NCBI GenBank assembly: GCA_013791955.1
Contig: VMSW01000007.1
Coordinates: 930,001-994,000 of the forward strand
DNA length: 64,000 bases
Source of the DNA: Propionicimonas sp.
GTDB taxonomy: Bacteria; Actinomycetota; Actinomycetes; Propionibacteriales; Propionibacteriaceae
Reading direction: 5' to 3'
Position 1 is the stretch's first letter, and every line of letters begins with the position of its first letter. Of this stretch, positions 18,178 to 26,622 are shown in pieces. The notes beneath the pieces are model-generated. The model saw only the letters and a program-made list of their open reading frames with translations, was not told where the DNA came from and ran no database searches. A program made the position numbers and the translations under genes.

Positions 18178-19274
18178 GAGCGGTTCTTCGGTGAGCCGAA
18201 CATAATTTCGTCCCAGCTGGGCACCTCGGCCCGCTTGCGGCGAGTGCGTGGCTTCTCCGCCGCAGCCTCTTCAGCGGCGTCTTCCAGCGACGGCTGCGCA
18301 TCCTTGCTTTCCGGAGGAGCTTTCACCGAACTCGCCCCGGCCGCCGGTGGCGTGTTCGCCTTGCGAGCTGAGGCCGACCTACTTGGGTCCGGTTCGCTGT
18401 CCTGGACTGCTGGGGGAGCCGCGTCAAGCACCGGTGGGCGACCGCTCCCGTTACGCAGATCCTCGCTAATCAGGCCGGCGTAGATCTGGACGGAATCCTC
18501 GTCAAAGCTGGAGAGCATGTCGTAGAGCACGTCGAGCCCGCCGGTATGACTAGGCAGAATGTCGTAGACGCCATCGACCTCTGCCAGCTCAGCTTCGGTG
18601 TAGGCATCATCGACCTCGCCCTCGGTCTCATCCATCGGTGCGGTGTCGTTGGGATCGGGGAACTCCTCGGCGCGGGGCTGCACTACCCGAACCAGAGCGA
18701 GGTCATCGTTGAGGTCGACGGTCGGTTCAGCCTCTTCGTCGCGGCGACGGCGGCCGGGTTGGGGGCCGTGGGAGGCCGAATGGAGGCCGAGCAGCCAACG
18801 AGCGTCGTCATTGTCAGCAACCGAGAAGCGGCCGTTGGAGTCGTAGACGAACCGCGCCTCTCGGCGGGACTTGCCGGAGTCGTAGTCCAGACGCACCAGC
18901 CAGCGACGCCCTTCAAGCCGCCAGGCATCCCATTCCAGGGCATCGGTGTTGACGCGGCGTGAGGCGAGCCGGTCGGCAACCACTTGGCCCAGCGTGCGGT
19001 GGGCGATGGTTTCCCCACCGCGGCGCACCTGATGGTTCTGAGCTTGTTGGGCAACGTACTCACGTTCGGCCAGGACGGGGACGGCAAAGGGTTCGATCCA
19101 CTCCAGCGACATGCCTGCGACGCGGGCTACCTCTTCGATCGAGTCACCTGCTCGGACGCGCGCCTGGATCTCTCGTGGGCTGAGCGCGCTTTCCATTTCG
19201 ATCTCCAGATGGATGGGTTGTGGCGCCGGGCGCACCGAAGGCTGACCTAGATCAGGGCCGGATCGGTGAGTCAT
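18174..19274 (-). CDS. sepH: Septation protein SepH (DUF3071)
   Basis: Actinobacterial divisome protein shown in Streptomyces to bind FtsZ and promote its assembly. The helix-turn-helix-like FtsZ-binding region (ALSPREIQARVRAGDSIEEVARVAGMSLEWIEPFAVPVLAEREYVAQQA) lies at about residues 28-78. A long acidic, Ala/Pro-rich disordered middle follows, and the protein ends in the hallmark VPSWDEIMFGSPKNRS. The 366-residue form starts at the ATG at 19274, preceded by GGAAGTG. Only about 27 residues precede the DUF3071 helix region, whereas I remember about 40 or more with a beta-strand segment in Streptomyces SepH. Confidence 0.9.
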   Translation of the reverse strand: MTHRSGPDLGQPSVRPAPQPIHLEIEMESALSPREIQARVRAGDSIEEVARVAGMSLEWIEPFAVPVLAEREYVAQQAQNHQVRRGGETIAHRTLGQVVADRLASRRVNTDALEWDAWRLEGRRWLVRLDYDSGKSRREARFVYDSNGRFSVADNDDARWLLGLHSASHGPQPGRRRRDEEAEPTVDLNDDLALVRVVQPRAEEFPDPNDTAPMDETEGEVDDAYTEAELAEVDGVYDILPSHTGGLDVLYDMLSSFDEDSVQIYAGLISEDLRNGSGRPPVLDAAPPAVQDSEPDPSRSASARKANTPPAAGASSVKAPPESKDAQPSLEDAAEEAAAEKPRTRRKRAEVPSWDEIMFGSPKNRS

Positions 19275-19457
19275 GGTGTCACTTCCGATGCTGTTTGCAG
19301 GTAACCTACCAACCCGCTCCGCGTTAAGCGCGTCGGCTGGCCGCAAAGTGGCCGTCCGACACCGCGGTTCGGGAATATGGGCGGTGTAACCCAGCGCTAC
19401 AGATTGCTGGCACCATTACCGCACACCTCCACGCACTACGACAGGGAATACCAGCCG

Positions 19458-19754
19458 ATGGCAACCGACTACGACGCTCCTCGCAAGACTGACGAGGAAA
19501 GCGAAGACTCGATCGAGGAGTTGAAGACCCGTCGCAACGACAAGAACTCGGGCAAGGTGGACGAGGACGAGGTCGAAGCCGCGGAAGCCTTTGAGCTGCC
19601 CGGTGCAGATCTCTCGCATGAAGAACTCACCGTCCGGGTCCTGCCGCGGCAGGCCGACGAATTTACCTGTGGCTCCTGCTTCCTGGTGAAGCACCGCAGC
19701 CAGGTCGCCGTCGTCAAGGGCGGCGTTAGCTACTGCGTCGACTGCGCCGGCTAA
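19458..19754 (+). CDS. DUF4193 zinc-ribbon-like protein
   Basis: A 98-residue acidic actinobacterial protein. It starts MATDYDAPRKTDEE, has an acidic middle, and ends with a four-cysteine zinc ribbon (CGSC about residue 72 and CVDC near the end). AGGGAA lies nine bases before the ATG; the frame continues upstream but without a site. Divergent from sepH and convergent with the next gene. Function is unknown, though it is widely conserved near dut, as in mycobacteria. Confidence 0.9.
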   Translation: MATDYDAPRKTDEESEDSIEELKTRRNDKNSGKVDEDEVEAAEAFELPGADLSHEELTVRVLPRQADEFTCGSCFLVKHRSQVAVVKGGVSYCVDCAG

Positions 19755-19767
19755 GGCCGACGGGGTT

Positions 19768-20061
19768 TTACCGACTTCGACCGGCATTGCCGAAGCCAGG
19801 CGCTGGCGTGCCCATTATTCGGGTCCACTGATTGGCCGCGAAGCGGTTCATCAGCAGTTGGGCAAGGCCGACGCCCAGTCCGCTGGCCACCGCCCAGGTG
19901 ATGGCGCGGCGAAGCGGAACCTCGGGATCGTTGGGTAGGGGTGGTTCGTCCCCGGTAGTCAACTCCCAGACCTTGCTGACCAGTTTGGCGGCCGCAACTG
20001 TGGTGAGGGCACCGACGATGCCGGCATAGATATTCCAGATCAGTCTCTGTGAAGTGTTCAC
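19768..20061 (-). CDS. DUF4235 membrane protein
   Basis: A 97-residue protein with two predicted membrane helices, about residues 6-26 (WNIYAGIVGALTTVAAAKLVSKVW) and 54-74 (AITWAVASGLGVGLAQLLMNRF), separated by a short acidic loop. This matches the DUF4235 family of actinobacterial membrane proteins. The GTG at 20061 has a perfect AGGAGG four to five bases upstream; a frame to 20106 is not needed. It occupies the place where mycobacteria have a different small gene next to dut. Function unknown. Confidence 0.87.
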   Translation of the reverse strand: MNTSQRLIWNIYAGIVGALTTVAAAKLVSKVWELTTGDEPPLPNDPEVPLRRAITWAVASGLGVGLAQLLMNRFAANQWTRIMGTPAPGFGNAGRSR

Positions 20062-20150
20062 TTGGCCTCCTATTGGCATCATGCCCTGGCTGCCTGGCCC
20101 GGGCAATGCCTAGGGTCGGGCAGCGACGCTGAGGGCGGGGCGCGCGAAGC

Positions 20151-20156
20151 TAGACT
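20151..20156 (+). promoter_or_regulatory. -10 element (TAGACT) of dut
   Basis: TAGACT is followed by six bases and then the dut GTG; no Shine-Dalgarno fits between. The same hexamer and spacing precede dxs. Confidence 0.6.
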
Positions 20157-20162
20157 GCCCAG

Positions 20163-20663
20163 GTGAGATCGACGAACCCCCAACCGGTGGTAATCGGACT
20201 GGTGCGCCTGGATCCAGGCCTGCCGGTGCCGCGCTACGCCCACCCGGGCGATGCGGGTGCTGACCTGGCCATCAGCGAGGATTGCGAACTCGCCCCTGGG
20301 CAGCGATGTGTTGTCGGAACCGGGGTTGCGATCGCCCTACCAGTTGGCTGGGCTGGCTTCGTACACCCCCGCTCAGGACTGGCCGCACGCAGTGGTCTGA
20401 CCATCGTCAACGCGCCGGGCACGATCGACGCGGGTTACCGTGGCGAAGTCAAGGTGTGTCTGCTGAACACCGATCCGGCTGTCCCCATCAGATTGGCTCG
20501 GGGCGATCTGATCGCTCAGCTGGTGGTGCAGCAGGTAGCGAGCGCCGAGTTTGTCGAACTCACTGAGCTACCACCGACGGCGCGTGGCGCCGGGGGCTAC
20601 GGCTCAACCGGAGGAATTGCTGATTGGACCGCGGAAGCGGTCGGAACCGAGGTAGAGAAGTGA
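20163..20663 (+). CDS. dut: dUTP diphosphatase (dUTPase)
   Basis: Hydrolyses dUTP to dUMP and pyrophosphate, limiting uracil in DNA and supplying dTMP synthesis. The trimeric-type motifs are all present: HPGDAGADL (motif I, about 27), PRSGLA (II), [16 protein letters not shown] (III), [11 protein letters not shown] (IV) and [12 protein letters not shown] (V). The 166-residue length is standard. The GTG at 20163 appears leaderless. It starts a three-gene operon (dut, DUF3710, OB-fold protein) with overlapping start and stop codons. Secure. Confidence 0.96.
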   Translation: MRSTNPQPVVIGLVRLDPGLPVPRYAHPGDAGADLAISEDCELAPGQRCVVGTGVAIALPVGWAGFVHPRSGLAARSGLTIVNAPGTIDAGYRGEVKVCLLNTDPAVPIRLARGDLIAQLVVQQVASAEFVELTELPPTARGAGGYGSTGGIADWTAEAVGTEVEK

Positions 20664-21382
20664 TTTTTGGACGCAAGCGACGCTCCGACTTGGTGGAGGA
20701 CGCTGGGGCCGGCCCTGTTGAGGTGCCCGCAGACGAGGACGAGAGCCTCAGCGATCAGGAAGCTGAGGACTCAGCCGATTCGGTCACCGAGGACGTCGAT
20801 CAGGCGCTGGAGACCGAGGACCAGGACTGGCGCGCCGACGGACCTTTCGACTACGACGAGGTCGACCTTGGCGCTGAGGTGGCCCGAATCGATCTGGAGA
20901 CCCTGATCATCACTCCCTGGGACGGGCTCAACCTCCAGCTTCAGGTGGACGAAGAGTCCCGCCGGGTGCTGGCCGTCACCGGTGTCTGGGCCGAATCAGG
21001 CCTGGAGTTGGTGCTGTTCGCAGCCCCGGCGGTCGGCGGGTTGGCTGCAGACCTGCGGGCAGAGGCGATCGCGGAAGCTGAGCAGGCTAATGGCACGGTG
21101 GAGGTTGCCGTTGGCGCCTTCGGCCCCGAACTTCGCCGGGTGCTGCCGCAAAGCGGCCCGAAGGGGGAGAAGCTCTTCCACGTTTCCAAGGTCTGGTTTG
21201 CCGAAGGCCCACGGTGGTTACTGCGCGGCACCCTGCTCGGTGAGGCTGCCTTGGACACCGTTGCTCAGGACAAGACCGCCCCATTCGTGGAGTTCTTCCG
21301 CAATGTGGTGGTGCGCCGCGGCAACCAGCCAATGGTTCCCGGCGACCGCATCACGATGCGGCTACCGGAGGGGGCGTCCTAA
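20660..21382 (+). CDS. DUF3710 protein
   Basis: A 240-residue actinobacterial protein of unknown function. It has an acidic N-terminal third and a globular domain from about residue 75 ([20 protein letters not shown]) to the end. No membrane helix. Its GTG overlaps the dut stop (GTGA) and its stop overlaps the next ATG (TAATG), so it is coupled on both sides. The neighbour set is the same in mycobacteria as I recall. The start at 20660 is preceded by GAGG. Confidence 0.9.
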   Translation: MIFGRKRRSDLVEDAGAGPVEVPADEDESLSDQEAEDSADSVTEDVDQALETEDQDWRADGPFDYDEVDLGAEVARIDLETLIITPWDGLNLQLQVDEESRRVLAVTGVWAESGLELVLFAAPAVGGLAADLRAEAIAEAEQANGTVEVAVGAFGPELRRVLPQSGPKGEKLFHVSKVWFAEGPRWLLRGTLLGEAALDTVAQDKTAPFVEFFRNVVVRRGNQPMVPGDRITMRLPEGAS

Positions 21383-21750
21383 TGAGCAAGGCCAACCCGT
21401 TTGTGGCTGCGCTCAAGCGTTGGGGCGCCTCAAATGCCGAGCTCGAATCGCAGGAGCGTCAGCGGGTAGCCGAGTCCTCCGGTGCGAACAAGGTCGGCGA
21501 TCTATGTGATCGGCAACAGGCCCGGCTGCGCGGGACGATCTCGGTGTTGACCATCAAGCCGCGAGCCGGGATGCCCTGGTTGGAGGCTGAACTCAGCGAT
21601 GGGTCGGGTTCGGTCACGTTGATCTGGATGGGTCGCCGGGAGATCCCCGGGGTGGTCGCTGGCCGCGAACTCATCGTGAACGGACGGGTGTCCTGCGTCG
21701 ATGGCGGGCGACGGATCTACAACCCGCACTACGAACTGGTGGCTGGCTGA
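21382..21750 (+). CDS. OB-fold nucleic-acid-binding protein
   Basis: A 122-residue protein with one OB-fold (about residues 45-120: ARLRGTISVLTIKPRAGMPWLEAELSDGSGSVTLIWMGRREIPGVVAGRELIVNGRVS), the tRNA_anti/RecG-wedge type. A short basic helix precedes it. It is coupled to the DUF3710 gene by a one-base overlap, with GAGGGGGCG as ribosome site. Likely binds single-stranded nucleic acid; its partner is unknown. It converges on the TrkA genes nine bases away. Confidence 0.88.
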   Translation: MSKANPFVAALKRWGASNAELESQERQRVAESSGANKVGDLCDRQQARLRGTISVLTIKPRAGMPWLEAELSDGSGSVTLIWMGRREIPGVVAGRELIVNGRVSCVDGGRRIYNPHYELVAG

Positions 21751-21759
21751 CCCGGAGCG

Positions 21760-22434
21760 CTAGGCGTCCCGGACCACCCGCGGCATCAGATACTGAGCGA
21801 GCTCTGGCTCATAGCTCGGCGCGGCGATGAAAAGCAGTTCGTCATCGGCTTCCAACGCGGCGTCTCGTTCGGGCGCTCTGGCCACCCCGTCCCGGATGAT
21901 GGCAACGAGCACACAGTCACCGGGCAGATTCAGATCTGAGACCCGGGTGCCGACGCGTGGTGACTCCTCGGGCAGGGTCATCTCAACCAGATTGCTATGA
22001 CCGCCGCGGAAGCTGAACAACCGAACCAGGTCACCAACGGTGACCGCCTCTTCGACCAGCGCGCACATCAGCCTTGGCGTGGAGACGGCGACATCGACGC
22101 CCCAAAGGTCGTCGAACATCCACTCGTTGGCCGGATGATTCACTCGACCAACAGTCCTTGGTACGGCGAACTCGGTCTTGGCCAGCAGCGAATGAACCAG
22201 ATTGGCCTTGTCATCACCGGTAGAGGCGATAGCCACATCACAGGTGTCAAGGCCGGCTTCTTCCAGGCTGCTCACCTCACAGGCGTCGGCCAACAGCCAC
22301 TCGGCCTCTGGGACGCTTTCGGGCTTGATGGCATTCGGATCACGATCGATGAGCAGGACCTCGTGACCGTTGGCGATCAACTCCCGGGCGATGGAGCGGC
22401 CGACATTTCCGGCCCCGGCGATGGCTACGCGCAT
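21760..22434 (-). CDS. ceoC: TrkA-family potassium regulatory protein CeoC
   Basis: Cytosolic regulatory subunit of a potassium transport system. The 224-residue protein has an N-terminal RCK_N/Rossmann domain (MRVAIAGAGNVGRSIARELIANGHEVLLIDRD) with the nucleotide-binding GxGxxG, and a C-terminal RCK_C domain from about residue 140. It lies 14 bases downstream of ceoB, with GAAGGGG before its ATG, and so forms a pair. Partner protein: no TrkH-like channel is visible in the window. Identity to mycobacterial CeoC is by synteny and length. Confidence 0.91.
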   Translation of the reverse strand: MRVAIAGAGNVGRSIARELIANGHEVLLIDRDPNAIKPESVPEAEWLLADACEVSSLEEAGLDTCDVAIASTGDDKANLVHSLLAKTEFAVPRTVGRVNHPANEWMFDDLWGVDVAVSTPRLMCALVEEAVTVGDLVRLFSFRGGHSNLVEMTLPEESPRVGTRVSDLNLPGDCVLVAIIRDGVARAPERDAALEADDELLFIAAPSYEPELAQYLMPRVVRDA

Positions 22435-22448
22435 TGCTCAGCCCCTTC

Positions 22449-23111
22449 TCAGTGCTCTAGTGGTGCTGCGCCGAGGATGTTCTCCACGTCGCCAACCTGG
22501 TCGTTGGTTACGGCGGCGTAGATGAGATCGCCGTCCTGGAAGACTGTCCGCTCATCAGGCACCATCCCGGTGCCGAAGCGCATCAGGAACGGAATGCGCG
22601 AACGGGAATGGGCCTCCATTTCCGAAATCTTGCGGCCCACCCAACTGGGGTCGACGTGTACCTCGATCAAGCGGACGGTTCCCGAAGGGTCGCGCCATTG
22701 CGGCTCTGAGCCTGAGGGGAGCAGCCGGCGCAGCACCTGATCGGCAGCCCACCGCACCGTGGCGACGCTGGGGATGCCCAGCCGTTCGTACACCTCGGCG
22801 CGGCCCTGGTCGTAGATGCGGGCCACGACGTTGTTGACCTCAAAGGTTTCGCGGACCACCCGAGCGGCCAGGATGTTGGAGTTGTCACCGCTGGACACAG
22901 CAGCAAAGCCGTCGGCGCGCTCGATGCCGGCGCGGACCAACACCTGGCGATCGAAACCGACACCTTTGACGGTTTTGCCCTGGAACTCGGGCCCGAGGCG
23001 GCGGAAAGAATCCTGGACCAGGTCGATGACCGCGACCGAATGGCCTCGGCGCTCAAGAGCTCGGGCGAGCGATGAACCGACTCGGCCGCAGCCCATGATG
23101 ACGATGTGCAT
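22449..23111 (-). CDS. ceoB: TrkA-family potassium regulatory protein CeoB
   Basis: First of two TrkA-like subunits, 220 residues. The Rossmann fold starts MHIVIMGCGRVGSSLARALERRGHSVAVID, with the RCK_C domain from about residue 135. I chose the ATG at 23111, which has GGAGG eight bases before it; the frame runs on upstream but is not TrkA-like. A TAGGGT at 23153-23158 on the same strand could be its -10. The pair is divergent from an APC permease, and all three may act together. Function in K+ control is from the family. Confidence 0.91.
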   Translation of the reverse strand: MHIVIMGCGRVGSSLARALERRGHSVAVIDLVQDSFRRLGPEFQGKTVKGVGFDRQVLVRAGIERADGFAAVSSGDNSNILAARVVRETFEVNNVVARIYDQGRAEVYERLGIPSVATVRWAADQVLRRLLPSGSEPQWRDPSGTVRLIEVHVDPSWVGRKISEMEAHSRSRIPFLMRFGTGMVPDERTVFQDGDLIYAAVTNDQVGDVENILGAAPLEH

Positions 23112-23258
23112 CGCCGTTGCCTCCAAGAATGTTGGTCGAGGTTCCTGGCTCGACCCTATCAATCCGCACCTGGGCCCGGGGACGAGCTCCAGCTGCATTT
23201 TGGGCCCTCTTCTGGGCGAGGGGGTTTCAAAGCTGGCTTTGGCATAGGGTTCGTAGAC

Positions 23259-25301
23259 GTGAACGCCACAGACTTCGTCAAGCGGTTGTTGGTGGGTCGC
23301 AAGCTGGCGAGCACCCAGCTTGGCGAGACCCTGCTTCCCAAGCGGATCGCCTTGCCGGTTTTCGCCTCCGACGCGCTGAGCTCGGTTGCCTACGCTCCCG
23401 ACGAGATTCTGCTGACCCTCTCCCTGGCGGGCATGGCTGGCTTCGCCTTCTCTTGGGAAATCGCCTTGGCGGTGGCGGTGGTGATGCTGTTGGTGGTGAT
23501 GTCCTATCGGCAGACCGTCCACGCCTATCCGTCCGGCGGCGGCGACTACGAAGTGGCCACGGTGAATCTGGGCCCGAACGCTGGCGTGGTGGTGGCCAGC
23601 GCACTGCTGGTTGACTACGTGCTCACGGTGGCGGTGTCAGTGTCTTCCGGAGTCCAGAACGCGAAGGCGATGATGCCTTTCCTGGCTGGCAATGAGGGCC
23701 TTTGGGCTGCGGTGGTGATTCTGGCGCTGATGGCGATGAACCTGCGCGGCGTTCGGGAATCGGGCTCATTCTTCGCGGTTCCTACCTACGGCTTCCTAAT
23801 CGGCGTGCTGGGCATGACAGCTTGGGGGCTGTTTCGAATCCTCGGCCTTGGTGAGAACCTGCAGGCGCCGACCGCTGGCTATGAGGTGGTCGGCTCACCG
23901 GCCTATGAACCATTCGTTGGCCTGGTGATGGTGGTATTGCTGGCCCGAGCGTTCTCCTCCGGATGTGCGGCGTTGACCGGAGTTGAGGCGATCTCCAATG
24001 GCGTGCCGGCCTTCCGTGAACCGAAGAGCCACAACGCTGCCACCACCTTGGCAATGCTGGGCGGCATCGCGATCACCATGTTCGGCGGCATCATCTTGTT
24101 GGCCAACCTCACCGGGTTGAAGTTGATCGACCCCGACGGCCACTCCCACTTCCTGGACTCCGGGGTGCCGGTCGACGTCGCGCACGAGACAGTGATGGGC
24201 CAACTGGCCCGCACGATCTTCGACACCTTCCCGGTCGGCTTCTTCTTCGTGATCACCGCCACCATGATCATCTTGTTCCTGGCCGCAAACACCGCCTTCA
24301 ACGGCTTCCCAGTGTTGGGCTCGATCCTTGCTCGGGACGGCTTCCTGCCGCGGATGTTGCACACCAGAGGTGACCGGCTGGCTTACTCCAACGGCATCTT
24401 CGTGTTGGCGATGGCCGCGGTGGGCCTGGTGCTGGCGTTCAACGCCAATGTGACCGCGCTGATCCAGCTCTACGTCGTGGGCGTGTTCGTGTCGTTCACG
24501 ATTAGCCAGTTCGGCATGACGCGGCACTGGACGCGGCACCTGAAGACCGAAACCGATCCGCGGAATCGGGCCCGGATGCTGCGCGCGCGCGTCATCAACA
24601 CCGTGGGGCTTGCCGGCACTGGGATCGTGCTGATCATCGTGCTCGCCTCCAAGTTCGTCTACGGCGCCTACCAGGCGGTGTTGGCAATGGCGGTGCTTTT
24701 CGTGGTGATGCGGTCGATCAAGGCGCATTACCAGAAGGTCGCCCGCGAGACTGCGGTTGGGGCGATGGATGCACGACTGCTGCCGAGTCGGGTGCGGGCG
24801 GTGATCCTGGTGCAAGAGGTGAACAAGCCGACGATGCGGGCGGTCAACTTCGCTCGGGCCACCCGTACCAGCAGCATCGAGGCAGTTACGGTGGCCGTGG
24901 ACGAGGCCGAGACCAAAGAGATCGTGGCCAAGTGGGATGAGCAAGGCCTGGACCTGCCACTGAAGGTGATCTCTTCGCCCTACCGGGAGGTCACCGGGCC
25001 GTTCGTCAACTACGTGCGCGGCATCCGGTCGGACAATCCTCGCGATGTGGTGTGCGTCTACATCCCTGAGTACATCGTCGGTCACTGGTGGGAACAGCTG
25101 CTGCACAACCAGACCGCACTCATCGTGCGGACGCGGCTGAACTTCATGCAGGGCGTAATGGTGACATCGGTGCCTTACCAGCTGGCGTCCTCGAAGTACG
25201 CCTTCGACCGCGCCGAGCGAAACAGCGCCGCCGCCTGGCGTAGGCCAGGGACCGGCCAGGTGCGGGTGGGCGACTTCAACGAACCCGGTCGACGCGAGTG
25301 A
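23259..25301 (+). CDS. APC-family permease with cytosolic C-terminal domain
   Basis: An integral membrane transporter of 680 residues with about 12 helices in the first 470 residues, of the amino-acid/polyamine/organocation superfamily, and a long soluble tail (about 510-680) as in mycobacterial Rv2690c. FASDALSSVAYAPDEIL near residue 35 is typical of the family branch. The GTG at 23259 follows TAGGGT (23245-23250) by eight bases; the upstream open frame is not coding-like. Substrate unknown; adjacency to CeoB/CeoC suggests potassium-linked transport. Its stop overlaps the start of the methyltransferase gene. Confidence 0.88.
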   Translation: MNATDFVKRLLVGRKLASTQLGETLLPKRIALPVFASDALSSVAYAPDEILLTLSLAGMAGFAFSWEIALAVAVVMLLVVMSYRQTVHAYPSGGGDYEVATVNLGPNAGVVVASALLVDYVLTVAVSVSSGVQNAKAMMPFLAGNEGLWAAVVILALMAMNLRGVRESGSFFAVPTYGFLIGVLGMTAWGLFRILGLGENLQAPTAGYEVVGSPAYEPFVGLVMVVLLARAFSSGCAALTGVEAISNGVPAFREPKSHNAATTLAMLGGIAITMFGGIILLANLTGLKLIDPDGHSHFLDSGVPVDVAHETVMGQLARTIFDTFPVGFFFVITATMIILFLAANTAFNGFPVLGSILARDGFLPRMLHTRGDRLAYSNGIFVLAMAAVGLVLAFNANVTALIQLYVVGVFVSFTISQFGMTRHWTRHLKTETDPRNRARMLRARVINTVGLAGTGIVLIIVLASKFVYGAYQAVLAMAVLFVVMRSIKAHYQKVARETAVGAMDARLLPSRVRAVILVQEVNKPTMRAVNFARATRTSSIEAVTVAVDEAETKEIVAKWDEQGLDLPLKVISSPYREVTGPFVNYVRGIRSDNPRDVVCVYIPEYIVGHWWEQLLHNQTALIVRTRLNFMQGVMVTSVPYQLASSKYAFDRAERNSAAAWRRPGTGQVRVGDFNEPGRRE

Positions 25302-26434
25302 GCCTCGAGGTAGGGCAGGTCCTTCGCTCGGTGGAGATCGGACCGGTGGCCCACGGGGGCCACTTCGTGACGCGGTATTCCGGGCAGGTGGTGTTCGTTC
25401 GCGGTGGCCTCACCGGTGAACTGGCTGATGTGGAGGTGACCGAGGCCAACCGCAAATACGCCCGCGGCGAAGTGGTGTCGGTTCAACGCGCCAGTGAGCA
25501 TCGAGTCGAGCCACCTTGTCCGATCGCGGGCAGTTGCGGCGGGTGTGACTTCCAGCATGTCGAGTTGGCGCACACTCGCGAGTTGAAGCGGCAAGTGGTC
25601 GCCGAGCTACTCGGCCATTTGGGCGACTACGACTTTCAGGGCCAAGTGCTTGAGGTGGCTCCGGCCCCCTTCGGCTGGCGTACTCGGATGCGCTACCAAC
25701 ACGACGGAACTGGCCGCCTGGGTTTGATGGAGCACCGCTCCCGCCAGGTGGTGCCGCTACCTGCGCAGGGCTGCCTGCTTGCGGTGCCGCAGCTCGCGTA
25801 CCCAAAGGTTGCCCACCGCGCGCCAGCAGAGGTGGTCGCGGTGGCGGCCGCGTCTGGACTGGTGGTAGTTGGCGGCGACGTTGTCGGTTCGACAGTCACC
25901 GAAGAAGTGTTGGGGCATGAGTTCACCGTGGAGGCGACTGGGTTTTGGCAGGCCCATCGTGGCGCGCCGGCGGCCCTGGTAGCGGCCGTACTGGCTGGCC
26001 TGGAGCCAGCGGCGGGGGAGCGGGCGGCCGATCTCTACTGCGGTTCGGGGCTGTTCGCGAGTTTCCTGGCTGAGGCTGGCTGTCAGGTCCTGGGCATAGA
26101 GGGAGATCGCCGGGCTACCGAGTTGGCCCGCCAGAATGTGCCAGTGGGGGAGTTCATTCAAGGCGATGTGGCCAAGCTGGTGGACCGGTTGCCGCTGACT
26201 TTGGACGTGGCCGTGCTGGACCCGCCCAGGGTGGGTGCTGGTGACGCTGTGCTGACCGCGCTACTGGCCCGCCATCCCCGAGCGGTGGCCTACATCGCCT
26301 GTGACCCGGCCGCTTTGGGTCGTGATCTGCGGATCGCCGCGAGCTGTGGCTACCAGGTGGCCAGCGTGACCGCCTTCGACCTTTTCCCGCTCACCCACCA
26401 TGTGGAGTGCGTGGCCATTTTGAAACCGGCCTGA
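25298..26434 (+). CDS. TRAM-domain RNA (uracil-5-)-methyltransferase, RlmD/TrmA type
   Basis: SAM-dependent enzyme methylating a uridine in RNA. Layout: TRAM domain (about 5-65), a [4Fe-4S] cluster motif with Cys74, Cys80 and Cys83 (CPIAGSCGGC), and a Rossmann methyltransferase domain with DLYCGSGLF and VLDPPRVGAG. The catalytic Cys is Cys335 in ACDPAALGRD. At 378 residues it fits RlmD/RlmCD or TrmA-like proteins; which uridine is methylated cannot be decided. The GTG overlaps the permease stop by four bases (GTGA), so both are in one operon. Confidence 0.91.
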   Translation: MSLEVGQVLRSVEIGPVAHGGHFVTRYSGQVVFVRGGLTGELADVEVTEANRKYARGEVVSVQRASEHRVEPPCPIAGSCGGCDFQHVELAHTRELKRQVVAELLGHLGDYDFQGQVLEVAPAPFGWRTRMRYQHDGTGRLGLMEHRSRQVVPLPAQGCLLAVPQLAYPKVAHRAPAEVVAVAAASGLVVVGGDVVGSTVTEEVLGHEFTVEATGFWQAHRGAPAALVAAVLAGLEPAAGERAADLYCGSGLFASFLAEAGCQVLGIEGDRRATELARQNVPVGEFIQGDVAKLVDRLPLTLDVAVLDPPRVGAGDAVLTALLARHPRAVAYIACDPAALGRDLRIAASCGYQVASVTAFDLFPLTHHVECVAILKPA

Positions 26435-26435
26435 G

Positions 26436-26452
26436 CCCGTTCTGGCAACGGG
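26436..26452 (+). terminator. Weak hairpin after the RNA methyltransferase gene
   Basis: CCCGTT and AACGGG with a five-base loop begin just past the stop codon. The six-base stem has no T-tract, so its strength is doubtful. Confidence 0.4.
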
Positions 26453-26579
26453 AAATGGCCTGACATACACACCATTGGGTCCCGGAGGCCGGGAGTGGGT
26501 AAGAGTGCTTTGGACAATCCCAGCCAAAGCTCGCCGCCCGGGCGCCAGTCGAGCTAGCCTGTCGGGGATCGAGTTGGCT

Positions 26580-26601
26580 AATATCTCGATATCAAGATAT
26601 T
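26580..26601. promoter_or_regulatory. 22-bp near-perfect palindrome over the acn promoter
   Basis: The core TATCTCGATATCAAGATA (26582-26599) extends by AA/TT to 22 bp, with one mismatched pair (26587/26594). A TAATAT -10 candidate (26579-26584) overlaps its left arm, so a bound dimer would block transcription. The next 21 bases hold GGGAGG and the acn ATG. In Streptomyces the aconitase gene is controlled by TamR, a MarR-family protein that binds palindromes of about this size; I cannot confirm a match to its consensus. Confidence 0.65.
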
Positions 26602-26622
26602 TCGTAGGCTTCGGGAGGCCCA

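Noticed and set aside
23895-25106. Minus-strand open frame (403 codons) opposite the APC permease
   Set aside because: His/Gln/Arg-rich translation typical of antisense to membrane-protein codons.
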